Below are positions 49,800-58,290 of a DNA stretch of 64,000 bases, piece after piece (positions within the stretch are counted from its first letter, which is position 1; each line of letters opens with the position of its first letter). Both the position numbers and the translations under genes were made by a program. Source of the stretch: Azotimanducus sp963663145 (GTDB lineage Bacteria > Pseudomonadota > Gammaproteobacteria > Pseudomonadales > Azotimanducaceae); contig OY760134.1 in NCBI GenBank assembly GCA_963663145.1, positions 1,178,001-1,242,000 of the forward strand. Direction: 5' to 3'. Below the pieces are notes generated by a model. It was not told where the DNA came from, did no database searches, and saw only the letters and a list, made by a program, of their open reading frames with translations.

Positions 49800-52374
49800 A
49801 CTTGCTCGGACGATTCGTTTCGGCCTCATACCGGTCACCGCACTGCTCTGCCACGCCTGCGGCGGCGGCGGCGGCGGTTCGGGTGACCAGTCAGCGCCGC
49901 CGCCGCCACCGCCAGCCGATGTCAGCCTCTCGCTCGTAGGCGATGCGAGCGAGATGAATGAATGGGACGCCCAAGATTCTGTCCAGCTGAGAGTAAACCT
50001 GAGTAAGGCGCTCGAGAGTGAATTGATTGTCTCGCTCGACTCCACCGGCACCGCCATTCTCGGTGGCGATTTCGACCTTTCAGAGGTGCGGGTCAGCATT
50101 CCCCGGGGAAGCACGAGTGCAACTGTAACGGTCACCCCAATTCGGGATTTCGAGGAAGAGGGCGATGAGACGATATCCGTCGAAATCGGCAGCATTACAG
50201 GTAACGGACAAAAGGGCGACGCGGCTTCGGTCAGCTTGAATCTGCTTGACCAAGGTGCCTTATTCGAAGGCGTGAAGGACAATATCTACGGCAAGCTTTA
50301 TGCGTTTTTCGGCGATCCGCATATCCACGCGGACCGTATTGATTTCGAACTCTCGGTCTATAACTTCGGTGCCGCAACGACCTCATCCACCTCCGCTATC
50401 TTTTGGGTCAGTACGCGCAAGGACTTGAACGGCCCTGTCTTCGTTCGCGGGCTTGAGGTGCCGTCACTCCTACCCGGCTATAGGGCAGGTCTCTCCGCTT
50501 CCGTGCCATTGGGGCGACTACTCCCCAATAGAACCTACTACGGCATCATATCCGTGACTTCGCCGCCGGAGGAGGCGCCAGAATCCAGACAACCGCGGGA
50601 CTTCAGCGGAGTCGTCATAGAACCAAACGGGCGCGTGCGGGTTACCTGTCCGGACTTTGATCGCAATACTTCTCCCGGCATTGAGGATCCCCTGCGAGCG
50701 GCGCAATGGAACTTGGAGAACACCGGGCAAACCGCCTATGCGGACAGCGGAGGCTCTGAGGGGCAAGATATGCGCATGACAGCCGCACTGGCTGACGGGC
50801 CAACCGGTGTCGGCGTCAAGGTCGCTGTCGTCGACACGGGGTTGGAGACGTGCCACCCTGATCTGGAAGCGAATGTCGAACCGGGAGCTTCATTTAACTT
50901 CAATGAGGATGTTTGGATGGGAAGCCGATCAACAGACCCATTCTTCCCGGGAACCTACGGCGACCACGGAACTAGCGTTGCCGGACTCATTGCGGCGCAG
51001 GCGAATAACGGTGTGGGCTTAAGGGGCGTCGCACCTTCGGCATCGATTCGCGGGTACAACTTTCTATCCACAGTGAACCCTAACGCCTATTTTGACTCGC
51101 ACGGTGCGAGCGATAGTCGGCCCAACTCCAAGGATGTCGACATCTTCAACATGAGCTTTGGCGTCTTTGGTGGGGAATACGATTCGAGCCGAGGAGAGAT
51201 TGACCTGCTGAAGGACGGCACGACCAATCTTCGTTCCGGGCGCGGCGCCATTTACGTGAAGGCGGGAGGCAATTCGTTCAATCGATGCGTGTCCCTGCAA
51301 CGCATGGACCAGGTGCAGGTGGGTGAGGATGCCGCGGATGGCGACGGGGTCTCCTCGCCAATCTACGAGGACTTCGATATCAACCAAGAAATAGGTTGCG
51401 TGTCGGCAAACGCCGACCCACTGCATAACCTCCCCTACCTGCTTGCGGTCGGCGCCTTTAGCGCCGACGGTCAACGCTCAAGCTATTCATCGGTCGGCTC
51501 CTCCCTGTGGATTAGTGCCCCTGCGGGGGAGTTCGGGTCTGACTTTCCGGCGCAGATCAGCACAGATCAGATGGGTGCCGAGCAGGGCTATGATGCCCTC
51601 TTTTCCGGCCTGACCAGCGTGACAGGCATCCCCGTGGGAAGTTCCGAGAACCCGCAGGGTGACTACATCAACAGCTTTAATGGCACTTCCGCCGCCGCAC
51701 CAAACGTTTCGGGCGCAATCGCACTCTTGCTTGAAGTTAAGCCGCAACTCACTTGGCGCGACATAAAGTACCTACTCGCACGCAGCGCACGGCAGATCCA
51801 TGATGAAATTCGCGAAGTCAAGATCGGCTTCGGCGGCACGGGCGCAGTGCTTCGTCCTGCGTGGGTCACCAATGCTGCTGGCTATCACTTCCACAACTGG
51901 TACGGCTTCGGCGCGATTTCGGTAGACGAAGCCATCGAGCTCGCCCGCACCCACACGCCCGGCAGCTTGGGCCGCTTTAGCGATGGAGAAAAGGTGTTCG
52001 AGCGCAGGGAGATTGTCGATATCCCAGATCATGATGGTGCCGGTGTCAGCCAAACAGTCAGCGTGACGGACATAGACGATGCCCTCAAGGTCGAGGCCGT
52101 GCAATTGCACATAGAGGTCACCCATCCCTTTACCAACGACCTCGGAATCTATCTCGTATCGCCCTCCGGTACCGAAAGCCTATTGAATCCGCCCTTCAAT
52201 GAAGTCCTTGCCGCGAATGAAGATCTCGACTGGACGCTGTTAAGCAACGCCTTCTACGGCGAGTCTCCCTCGGGTGAATGGACCCTTAAGGTCATCGATG
52301 CCGCCACCGACCATGTTGGAACCCTTGATGAGTGGTCCTTAACCTTCTATCTCGGAGAAGTCCCGCCTCGTTAG
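49786..52374 (+). CDS. Subtilisin-like (S8) serine protease lipoprotein with Calx-beta and P domains
   Basis: 862 residues. The signal LIPVTALLCHAC then a Gly run resembles a lipoprotein signal, though position -3 is Cys rather than Leu. A Pro run and a Calx-beta-like domain (about 45-160) precede the S8 catalytic domain: VAVVDTGLE (Asp350), YGDHGTSVAG (His394), FNGTSAAAPNVSGA (Ser635). The C terminus is a proprotein-convertase P domain (THPFTNDLGIYLVSPSGT, then GEWTLKVID). It is likely an outer-membrane-anchored extracellular or periplasmic protease. It is coupled to the small secreted protein upstream, which may serve as its missing propeptide. Confidence 0.9.
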   Translation: MFRCRLARTIRFGLIPVTALLCHACGGGGGGSGDQSAPPPPPPADVSLSLVGDASEMNEWDAQDSVQLRVNLSKALESELIVSLDSTGTAILGGDFDLSEVRVSIPRGSTSATVTVTPIRDFEEEGDETISVEIGSITGNGQKGDAASVSLNLLDQGALFEGVKDNIYGKLYAFFGDPHIHADRIDFELSVYNFGAATTSSTSAIFWVSTRKDLNGPVFVRGLEVPSLLPGYRAGLSASVPLGRLLPNRTYYGIISVTSPPEEAPESRQPRDFSGVVIEPNGRVRVTCPDFDRNTSPGIEDPLRAAQWNLENTGQTAYADSGGSEGQDMRMTAALADGPTGVGVKVAVVDTGLETCHPDLEANVEPGASFNFNEDVWMGSRSTDPFFPGTYGDHGTSVAGLIAAQANNGVGLRGVAPSASIRGYNFLSTVNPNAYFDSHGASDSRPNSKDVDIFNMSFGVFGGEYDSSRGEIDLLKDGTTNLRSGRGAIYVKAGGNSFNRCVSLQRMDQVQVGEDAADGDGVSSPIYEDFDINQEIGCVSANADPLHNLPYLLAVGAFSADGQRSSYSSVGSSLWISAPAGEFGSDFPAQISTDQMGAEQGYDALFSGLTSVTGIPVGSSENPQGDYINSFNGTSAAAPNVSGAIALLLEVKPQLTWRDIKYLLARSARQIHDEIREVKIGFGGTGAVLRPAWVTNAAGYHFHNWYGFGAISVDEAIELARTHTPGSLGRFSDGEKVFERREIVDIPDHDGAGVSQTVSVTDIDDALKVEAVQLHIEVTHPFTNDLGIYLVSPSGTESLLNPPFNEVLAANEDLDWTLLSNAFYGESPSGEWTLKVIDAATDHVGTLDEWSLTFYLGEVPPR
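49859..49913 (+). repeat. GGC/GCC triplet runs forming a strong hairpin
   Basis: A (GGC)n run at 49859-49877 encodes the Gly stretch and a (GCC)n-type run at about 49894-49913 encodes the Pro stretch. The arms are complementary with a loop of about 16 bases. It lies 75 bases into the protease mRNA. Confidence 0.7.
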
Positions 52375-52475
52375 TACAGAGTTGCCCACTCAAAGGGCTT
52401 GACATTCATTGCCCCTTGGCACAACCTCTCACAATGAATGGGAAGCCCGATAACTGGCTCGAATAGATTTGAATA

Positions 52476-53855
52476 TTGATTGATAAAGAACTGAAATCAC
52501 TACCTTTTTCTCAAGAGTCCGAACAGAGTTTGTTGGGCGGGCTCATGCAGCGCAATGACGCTTGGCTGGAAGTTTCCGAACGCTTGTTCGCGGGTGATTT
52601 TCATTCGCCCAAGCATCAGCTCATATTCGAAGCCATCAAGGGACTCGCCGACGCCAACCAACCCTTCGACCCGGTGCTTGTCAAAGAACGGCTTGAACAG
52701 GGCGGCAAGCTTGAAAATGCCGGCGGCATTGAATATCTCGAAGAGCTCTATTGGAGCGTCACCGGCGTCTCGAACCTACAGGCCTATTCGGAGATTATTT
52801 GTGAGCACTCGGTTCGCCGAAAGCTGATGTCCGCGGCGCAGCAAATTGCCGAATTCGCGCGCGATGCGAACAAGCCGAGCGCCGAATTGCTGGACCGGGC
52901 GCAGCACGAGATTTATGAGATTCAGCAAGGGCAGCAGAGAGGGTCGGGGCCACGCGTGATTTTCAGCATGGTGAATGATCTCTACCAGCGTATCGGCAGG
53001 GAGGACGGCCATTTGCAAGGCCTTGAAACGGGCATTCGCGAGCTCGACCGCTTAACGGATGGATTCAAACCAGAGAATCTGGTGGTGCTGGCTGGCCGTC
53101 CAGGTTCCGGGAAGACCACAATGGCCTTGAACTTCGTGCAGAACGTCATCATGCAGTCGCGTGAACCCAAGGGGGCGGCACTGTTTTTTTCGATGGAGAT
53201 GTCCGCTGAGGAGCTCTTGACCAAGCTGCTTTCCTCGCTTTCGCGAATCGACTCCAAGAGGCTACGTCGGGACCGCATGAAGGGACAAGAATGGGACCAG
53301 CTCTCAAGTGCGGTCAAACAACTACAGGATAAGCCGTTGTTCATTGACGACACTGGGGCGCTGAGCCCGCAAGAAATCCGCAATCGGTCGCGTCGACTCG
53401 CGGCCAGCACAACACTCGATGTAATTGTGGTCGACTATCTACAGCTCATGCGCTCGGAACGCCGTCATGATCAGAGGGTGAATGAGGTCGCAGAGTTTTC
53501 GGGTTCCTTGAAGGCGCTGGCGAAAGAACTCAAGGTGCCGGTGATTGCGCTCTCCCAGCTCAATAGAGCAGTTGAAGGTCGTCCTGACAGGCGACCCCGC
53601 ATGTCGGACCTACGAGACTCCGGGGCCATAGAACAGGACGCAGACCTTATTTTGTTCGTGCATCATGAGCAGTCTGGGAAGGAAGCCGCCGATAGCGGTC
53701 TGAATGAAACACAGCTCATCATTGGCAAACACCGTACCGGCGCGACCGGCGATATCCGCTTGGAGTTTCAGCCCGCCATCGGCCGATTCGTGTCCATCGA
53801 TGTGCAATCCTATGACGATGTCCGAGAGGATTTTGACACGCAAATCAATGCGTAG
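52476..53855 (+). CDS. dnaB: Replicative DNA helicase
   Basis: 459 residues from a TTG. N-terminal primase-interacting domain (SQESEQSLLGGLMQ), linker helix, then the RecA-like motor: Walker A GRPGSGKTT (207-215), FFSMEMSAEELL, Walker B VVDYLQLM, LSQLNRAVEGRPDRRPRMSDLRDSGAIEQDAD region, and the arginine-finger part KHRTGATG. It unwinds DNA at the replication fork. The TAG stop is in frame with radA, 36 bases before the first usable radA start codon. alr or rplI are not adjacent. Confidence 0.95.
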   Translation: MIDKELKSLPFSQESEQSLLGGLMQRNDAWLEVSERLFAGDFHSPKHQLIFEAIKGLADANQPFDPVLVKERLEQGGKLENAGGIEYLEELYWSVTGVSNLQAYSEIICEHSVRRKLMSAAQQIAEFARDANKPSAELLDRAQHEIYEIQQGQQRGSGPRVIFSMVNDLYQRIGREDGHLQGLETGIRELDRLTDGFKPENLVVLAGRPGSGKTTMALNFVQNVIMQSREPKGAALFFSMEMSAEELLTKLLSSLSRIDSKRLRRDRMKGQEWDQLSSAVKQLQDKPLFIDDTGALSPQEIRNRSRRLAASTTLDVIVVDYLQLMRSERRHDQRVNEVAEFSGSLKALAKELKVPVIALSQLNRAVEGRPDRRPRMSDLRDSGAIEQDADLILFVHHEQSGKEAADSGLNETQLIIGKHRTGATGDIRLEFQPAIGRFVSIDVQSYDDVREDFDTQINA

Positions 53856-53891
53856 GCAGATAAAGACATAGCTGCGGCAAAAAAGGCATAT

Positions 53892-55268
53892 GTGTGCGAG
53901 GCCTGCGGGGCGGACTACCCCAAATGGCAGGGGCAGTGTTCCGCTTGCGGGGAGTGGAATCAACTGCGTGAGATGCGCCTTGGCTCGGGACGGTCCGTCT
54001 CGAAGGGCCGAAGCGCCGGCGGCTATGCCGGGAGCTTGAGCGAAGTTCGGCGGCTCGGCGAGGTAGACTTGGAACAAGCGCCGAAATTCACTTCGGGCAT
54101 TGTCGAATTTGACCGAGTGCTTGGCGGCGGCGTCGTACCGGGATCTGTGACTCTGATTGGCGGAGATCCGGGTGCCGGAAAAAGTACGCTGCTGTTGCAG
54201 GTAGCGGCGAGTGTCGGAACGCAAAGCAATCATGGCGTCGCGAAGGGTCCTGTGCTCTATGTCACGGGTGAGGAGTCACTTGAGCAGCTTGCGGGGAGGG
54301 CAAAGCGTTTGCAGCTCAATGCCGAGTCACTGCTGGTGGCGTCTGAAGTCATTGCCGAGCAGGTGCTTGAACTCGTTGATCGAGAATTTCCGAGATTGGT
54401 GATTATTGATTCGGTGCAGGTGATGCGTCTTGAGGGGATTGACGGTACGCCTGGAAGCGTGTCGCAGGTGCGCGAAACGGCCGCTTTGTTTACGCGACAC
54501 GCCAAAGCATCTGATACGGCCTTCATGCTTGTGGGTCATGTGACCAAGGAAGGCAATCTCGCCGGACCCAAGGTGCTTGAACATATGATCGACTGCTCGA
54601 TGATGCTTGAATCGCCTGCGGGAGGTCGCTATCGAATGCTGCGTGGGGTCAAGAACAGATTCGGTGCGGTGAATGAACTCGGTGTCTTCGTCATGACGGA
54701 GCGAGGCATGAGAGAGGTTGGCAATCCCTCGGCGATTTTCTTGCAGCGAGGCGAGTCTGAGTCCGCCGGTAGTCTGATCACCGTCCTTTGGGAGGGTACG
54801 CGTCCGATTCTTGTCGAGATCCAAGCGCTCGTGGACGAATTGCAGGGTGGTTATCCGCGGCGTATTGCCTTGGGTTTTGAGCCGCAACGCCTAGCCATGC
54901 AGCTTGCGGTGCTCCACAGGCATGGCGGCGTTTCCTTGGCAACCCATGACGTGTTCGTAAATTTGGTTGGGGGTGTGCGCATCAGCGAGACGGGCGCGGA
55001 TCTTGCGCTCCTACTTGCCGTACTCTCGAGCTTTCGTGACAAGTCGCTTGCCCGTGGCCTGATCGTCTTTGGTGAAGTGGGTCTGACCGGCGAGGTGCGG
55101 CCTGTCGCGAACGGGCAAGAACGCCTGCGGGAAGCTGCCAAGCAAGGCTTTAAAACGGCCTTGCTTCCCAAGGGGAACATGCCGAAAGGGAAGCGCGAGA
55201 TAGGCGGCATGCGCCTGAAGGGCGTATCAACCCTTGTGGAGGCGATAGACGCCCTCAGCGAAATTTAG
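53892..55268 (+). CDS. radA: DNA repair protein RadA (Sms)
   Basis: 458 residues from the GTG at 53892. Zinc finger Cys2, Cys5, Cys16, Cys19; P-loop GGDPGAGKST (90-99); KNRFGAVNELG motif; C-terminal Lon-like domain ending KGVSTLVEAI. It drives branch migration in recombination. The GTG falls exactly at the Val before the first zinc Cys, so the usual 6-10 residue lead is missing. The in-frame codons upstream read I-A-A-A-K-K-A-Y, a plausible N terminus, but start with ATA at 53868; no ATG, GTG or TTG lies between there and the dnaB stop. Confidence 0.94.
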   Translation: MCEACGADYPKWQGQCSACGEWNQLREMRLGSGRSVSKGRSAGGYAGSLSEVRRLGEVDLEQAPKFTSGIVEFDRVLGGGVVPGSVTLIGGDPGAGKSTLLLQVAASVGTQSNHGVAKGPVLYVTGEESLEQLAGRAKRLQLNAESLLVASEVIAEQVLELVDREFPRLVIIDSVQVMRLEGIDGTPGSVSQVRETAALFTRHAKASDTAFMLVGHVTKEGNLAGPKVLEHMIDCSMMLESPAGGRYRMLRGVKNRFGAVNELGVFVMTERGMREVGNPSAIFLQRGESESAGSLITVLWEGTRPILVEIQALVDELQGGYPRRIALGFEPQRLAMQLAVLHRHGGVSLATHDVFVNLVGGVRISETGADLALLLAVLSSFRDKSLARGLIVFGEVGLTGEVRPVANGQERLREAAKQGFKTALLPKGNMPKGKREIGGMRLKGVSTLVEAIDALSEI

Positions 55269-55292
55269 AAGGCTTAAGTACTGGGCCGAAGG

Positions 55293-55298
55293 TATAAT
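55293..55298 (+). promoter_or_regulatory. Perfect -10 box upstream of glyA
   Basis: TATAAT lies 69 bases before the glyA start. No clear -35 box is seen at 16-18 bases. The leader of about 60 bases is too short for a glycine or THF riboswitch. Confidence 0.4.
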
Positions 55299-55366
55299 GA
55301 CCGCTTATGCAGCGCGGGTGCTGCCCTTGGTCTTCCATTTAAGCTTATTCTCTTCACCGTGCCCTT

Positions 55367-56659
55367 ATGTTTACCAACCTTTCTCTCTCTCAAGCCGATC
55401 CCGAAATCAGCGCCGTGATTTCCGATGAATTACGCCGCCAAGAAGAACATCTCGAACTCATCGCTTCTGAAAATTATGCCAGCCCGGCGGTGCTCCGAGT
55501 GCAGGGCAGTGTGCTCACCAACAAGTATGCCGAAGGCTATCCAGGGCGACGCTACTACGGGGGGTGCGAACATGTGGACCGAGCAGAGAGGCTGGCTATT
55601 GAGCGTGCGAAGAGGCTATACGCGGCGGACTACGCCAATGTGCAGCCGCATTCGGGCTCGCAAGCCAATGCCGCCGTTTATCAGGCGTTGCTCAACCCGA
55701 GTGACAAGGTGCTCGGCATGAATCTTGATCACGGCGGTCACCTTACGCATGGATCGCCGGTGAATTTTTCCGGGCGTTTATATGAATTCACGCCCTATGG
55801 GGTGAACGCCGACGACGGACTGATTGACTATGATGAACTGTCCGAGCTTGCTCAGAAGGTTCGCCCCAGAATGATCGTGGCCGGCTTTTCCGCTTATTCG
55901 AGGATGGCCGATTGGAAGCGGTTTGCGGACATTTCACACCAAGTGGGGGCCTTGCTGCTGGTGGATATGGCCCATGTCGCAGGTTTGATCGCGGCAGGCA
56001 TTTACCCCAATCCGGTTCCGCATGCCGACGTGGTCACGACAACTACGCATAAGACCTTGAGCGGACCGCGCGGCGGCTTGGTGCTGGCCCGCGAGAACAA
56101 GGAAATCACCAAGAAGATTGATTCGGCCCTGTTTCCCGGGACTCAGGGGGGGCCATTGATGCACATCATTGCTGCCAAGGCGGTGTGCTTCAAAGAAGCG
56201 ATGAGTGAGGAATTCGAGATACGCCAGCGGCGAACGGTGGAGAATGCGCGTGCCATGACGGAGATGTTCATCAAGCGAGGCTTCAAGGTGGTGAGCGGCG
56301 GCACCGATAGCCATTTGTTCCTCATAGACTTGAGCGATAAGGGCTTGACAGGCAAGCAAGCGGACGCAACCCTGGAGCAGGCGCGGATCACCGTGAACAA
56401 GAACACGGTTCCCGGCGATCAGAAATCTCCCTTTGTGACCAGCGGCCTTCGCGTGGGTACCCCTGCGATGACTCGTCGCGGCATGGGTGCCGATGAGGCG
56501 CGGCTGATTGCTTCTTGGATGAGCGACGTGCTCGAAGATCTCGGCAATGAGAATATGGTTGCGAGTGTGGCGACCAAGGTCACCGACCTTTGCCGCAGAT
56601 TCCCAGTTTATGGGCGCTTCGACCTTGAATCCAATGTCGAGGCATGTGTCGCCTCATAG
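55367..56659 (+). CDS. glyA: Serine hydroxymethyltransferase
   Basis: 430 residues. PLP enzyme converting serine and tetrahydrofolate to glycine and methylene-tetrahydrofolate. HLELIASENYASPAVL and YAEGYPGRRYYGGCE at the N terminus, HVAGLIAAG, and the PLP-lysine segment TTTTHKTLSGPRGG with Lys229. It supplies one-carbon units used by MetF/MetH further on. It is followed by nrdR, ribD as in many Gammaproteobacteria. Confidence 0.97.
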   Translation: MFTNLSLSQADPEISAVISDELRRQEEHLELIASENYASPAVLRVQGSVLTNKYAEGYPGRRYYGGCEHVDRAERLAIERAKRLYAADYANVQPHSGSQANAAVYQALLNPSDKVLGMNLDHGGHLTHGSPVNFSGRLYEFTPYGVNADDGLIDYDELSELAQKVRPRMIVAGFSAYSRMADWKRFADISHQVGALLLVDMAHVAGLIAAGIYPNPVPHADVVTTTTHKTLSGPRGGLVLARENKEITKKIDSALFPGTQGGPLMHIIAAKAVCFKEAMSEEFEIRQRRTVENARAMTEMFIKRGFKVVSGGTDSHLFLIDLSDKGLTGKQADATLEQARITVNKNTVPGDQKSPFVTSGLRVGTPAMTRRGMGADEARLIASWMSDVLEDLGNENMVASVATKVTDLCRRFPVYGRFDLESNVEACVAS

Positions 56660-56689
56660 GTGGCCAAAGAATGATCCAAGGCGCGTGTC

Positions 56690-57142
56690 ATGCACTGTCC
56701 CTTTTGTGAGTTCGAGGACACCCGCGTCATAGATTCGAGGCTGGTCGCCAAAGGCTCGGAAGTTCGTCGCCGACGCGAATGTCCGCAATGTGGAAATCGA
56801 TTTACCTCTTACGAGACGGCATCCCTCGCGCTGCCAAAAGTGCACAAGCGGGACGGTCGAAGCGAACCCTTCGACGAAGAAAAACTCATGGCGGGCGTTG
56901 TTCGCGCTCTGGAGAAACGACCGGTATCCGAGGAGCAGAGACGTGAGCTGCTGGTGAGCGTGATGGATCAGATGCGCAAGAGCGGGGAGCGCGAGATCGA
57001 TGCGCGTGAGCTTGGGGAAATGCTGATGACAGGCTTGAAGGCGCTCGATAGCGTGGCCTATGTTCGCTTTGCCTCGGTGTACAGGAATTTTCAAGACGTG
57101 AGCGATTTTCAAGAAGAGATTCGCCAACTGGATTCGGATTAG
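56690..57142 (+). CDS. nrdR: Transcriptional repressor NrdR
   Basis: 150 residues. Zinc ribbon Cys3, Cys6, Cys31, Cys34; then the ATP-cone domain (VHKRDGRSEPFDEEKL, SVAYVRFASVYRNFQD). It represses ribonucleotide reductase genes in response to bound ATP/dATP. No nrd genes lie in the window. Placement between glyA and ribD is conserved. Confidence 0.97.
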   Translation: MHCPFCEFEDTRVIDSRLVAKGSEVRRRRECPQCGNRFTSYETASLALPKVHKRDGRSEPFDEEKLMAGVVRALEKRPVSEEQRRELLVSVMDQMRKSGEREIDARELGEMLMTGLKALDSVAYVRFASVYRNFQDVSDFQEEIRQLDSD

Positions 57143-57170
57143 TCTCGCCCGTCGTCCGGATGCTCAGAGG

Positions 57171-58265
57171 TTGTCGCTCTCCCCAATTGACAAAGCCTAT
57201 CTGATGGCGGCTATAGAAGCCGCCGGTGCCGGACTGTTTTCGACCAGTCCGAACCCGAGGGTGGGGTGCCTGCTGGTCAAGGACGGCGAGATACTCGCGC
57301 GCGGGGCGCATCTTCGGGCGGGCGAGCCACACGCGGAAATCCTCGCCTTGGCCGAGGCAGGCGATGCGGCTCGCGGCAGCACCGCCTATGTGAGCCTTGA
57401 ACCTTGTTGCGTTCAGGGTCGGACGGGTCCCTGTACCGAGGCGCTCATTTCGGCGGGGGTGGCGCGGGTGGTCAGCGCGATGGTTGATCCCGACCCGCGC
57501 ATGAAGGGTCGTGGCTTGAAGCGGCTGAGGGAGGCGGGAATCTCGGTGATGAATGCGCGCCTGCCCGCGGCGATCAAACTGAATCAGGGCTATCTCAAGC
57601 GCCATCAAAAGGGACTTCCATTGGTGCGGGTCAAGATGGCCATGTCCATTGATGGTCGCAGCGCGATGCGGGACGGGACGAGCCAATGGATTAGTGGCGA
57701 GGCATCTCGTCGCGATGTGCAGTATTGGCGTGCGCGAAGCTGTGCGGTCATCACCGGCGCAGGCACGGTGCGCATCGACAACCCGCGCTTAAACCTTCGC
57801 GACGAACGCTTTGCGATTCAAGGTGTGTTCAGACAGCCGCTGCGCGTGGTGGTGAGCTCCTGTGGCGAGCTGCCCATGGACCCGAGGGTGTTCGATGACC
57901 CCGCCACGAGCCTATTGGCTGTCGGTCAGCTTGGCGATGCACACCAACAGGCGTGGCGCGAGCGGGGCGTGGAGAGCTTGTTCACGGATTCACACCGAAC
58001 CGACCTCAAGGCGCTGCTGGAATCCTTGGCGAGTCGCGGTTGCAACGAGGTATTGATAGAAGCCGGCGCCACGCTTGCCGGCAGCATCATGGATGCCGGG
58101 CTCTGGGACGAGGCCATCATCTATATGGCGCCCAAGCTACTCGGCTCCCGCGCCCGCGGCCTGTTTGAATTGCCCTTCAACAAGATGGAGCAGGCGATTC
58201 AAGGCCACATAGTCGATGCGCGAATGATTGGCCAAGACCTACGCCTGATCCTCAAACCGGCGTAA
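57171..58265 (+). CDS. ribD: Riboflavin biosynthesis deaminase/reductase RibD
   Basis: 364 residues. N-terminal deaminase: NPRVGCLLV, His54-Ala-Glu56 in GEPHAEIL, Cys79 and Cys88 in EPCCVQGRTGPC. C-terminal reductase: KMAMSIDGRSAM, GAGTVRIDNPRLNLR and LIEAGATLAGS. It does the second and third steps after GTP cyclohydrolase II. The usual HHGRTPPC of the zinc loop is VQGRTGPC here, but zinc ligands remain. The start is a TTG with AGAGG just before it. Other rib genes are not in the window. Confidence 0.94.
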   Translation: MSLSPIDKAYLMAAIEAAGAGLFSTSPNPRVGCLLVKDGEILARGAHLRAGEPHAEILALAEAGDAARGSTAYVSLEPCCVQGRTGPCTEALISAGVARVVSAMVDPDPRMKGRGLKRLREAGISVMNARLPAAIKLNQGYLKRHQKGLPLVRVKMAMSIDGRSAMRDGTSQWISGEASRRDVQYWRARSCAVITGAGTVRIDNPRLNLRDERFAIQGVFRQPLRVVVSSCGELPMDPRVFDDPATSLLAVGQLGDAHQQAWRERGVESLFTDSHRTDLKALLESLASRGCNEVLIEAGATLAGSIMDAGLWDEAIIYMAPKLLGSRARGLFELPFNKMEQAIQGHIVDARMIGQDLRLILKPA

Positions 58266-58290
58266 CAGTCTGCACCGCCTTTCGCTTCGC

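Noticed and set aside
52399..52404. TTGACA upstream of dnaB as a -35 box
   Set aside because: No acceptable -10 sequence occurs 16-18 bases downstream.
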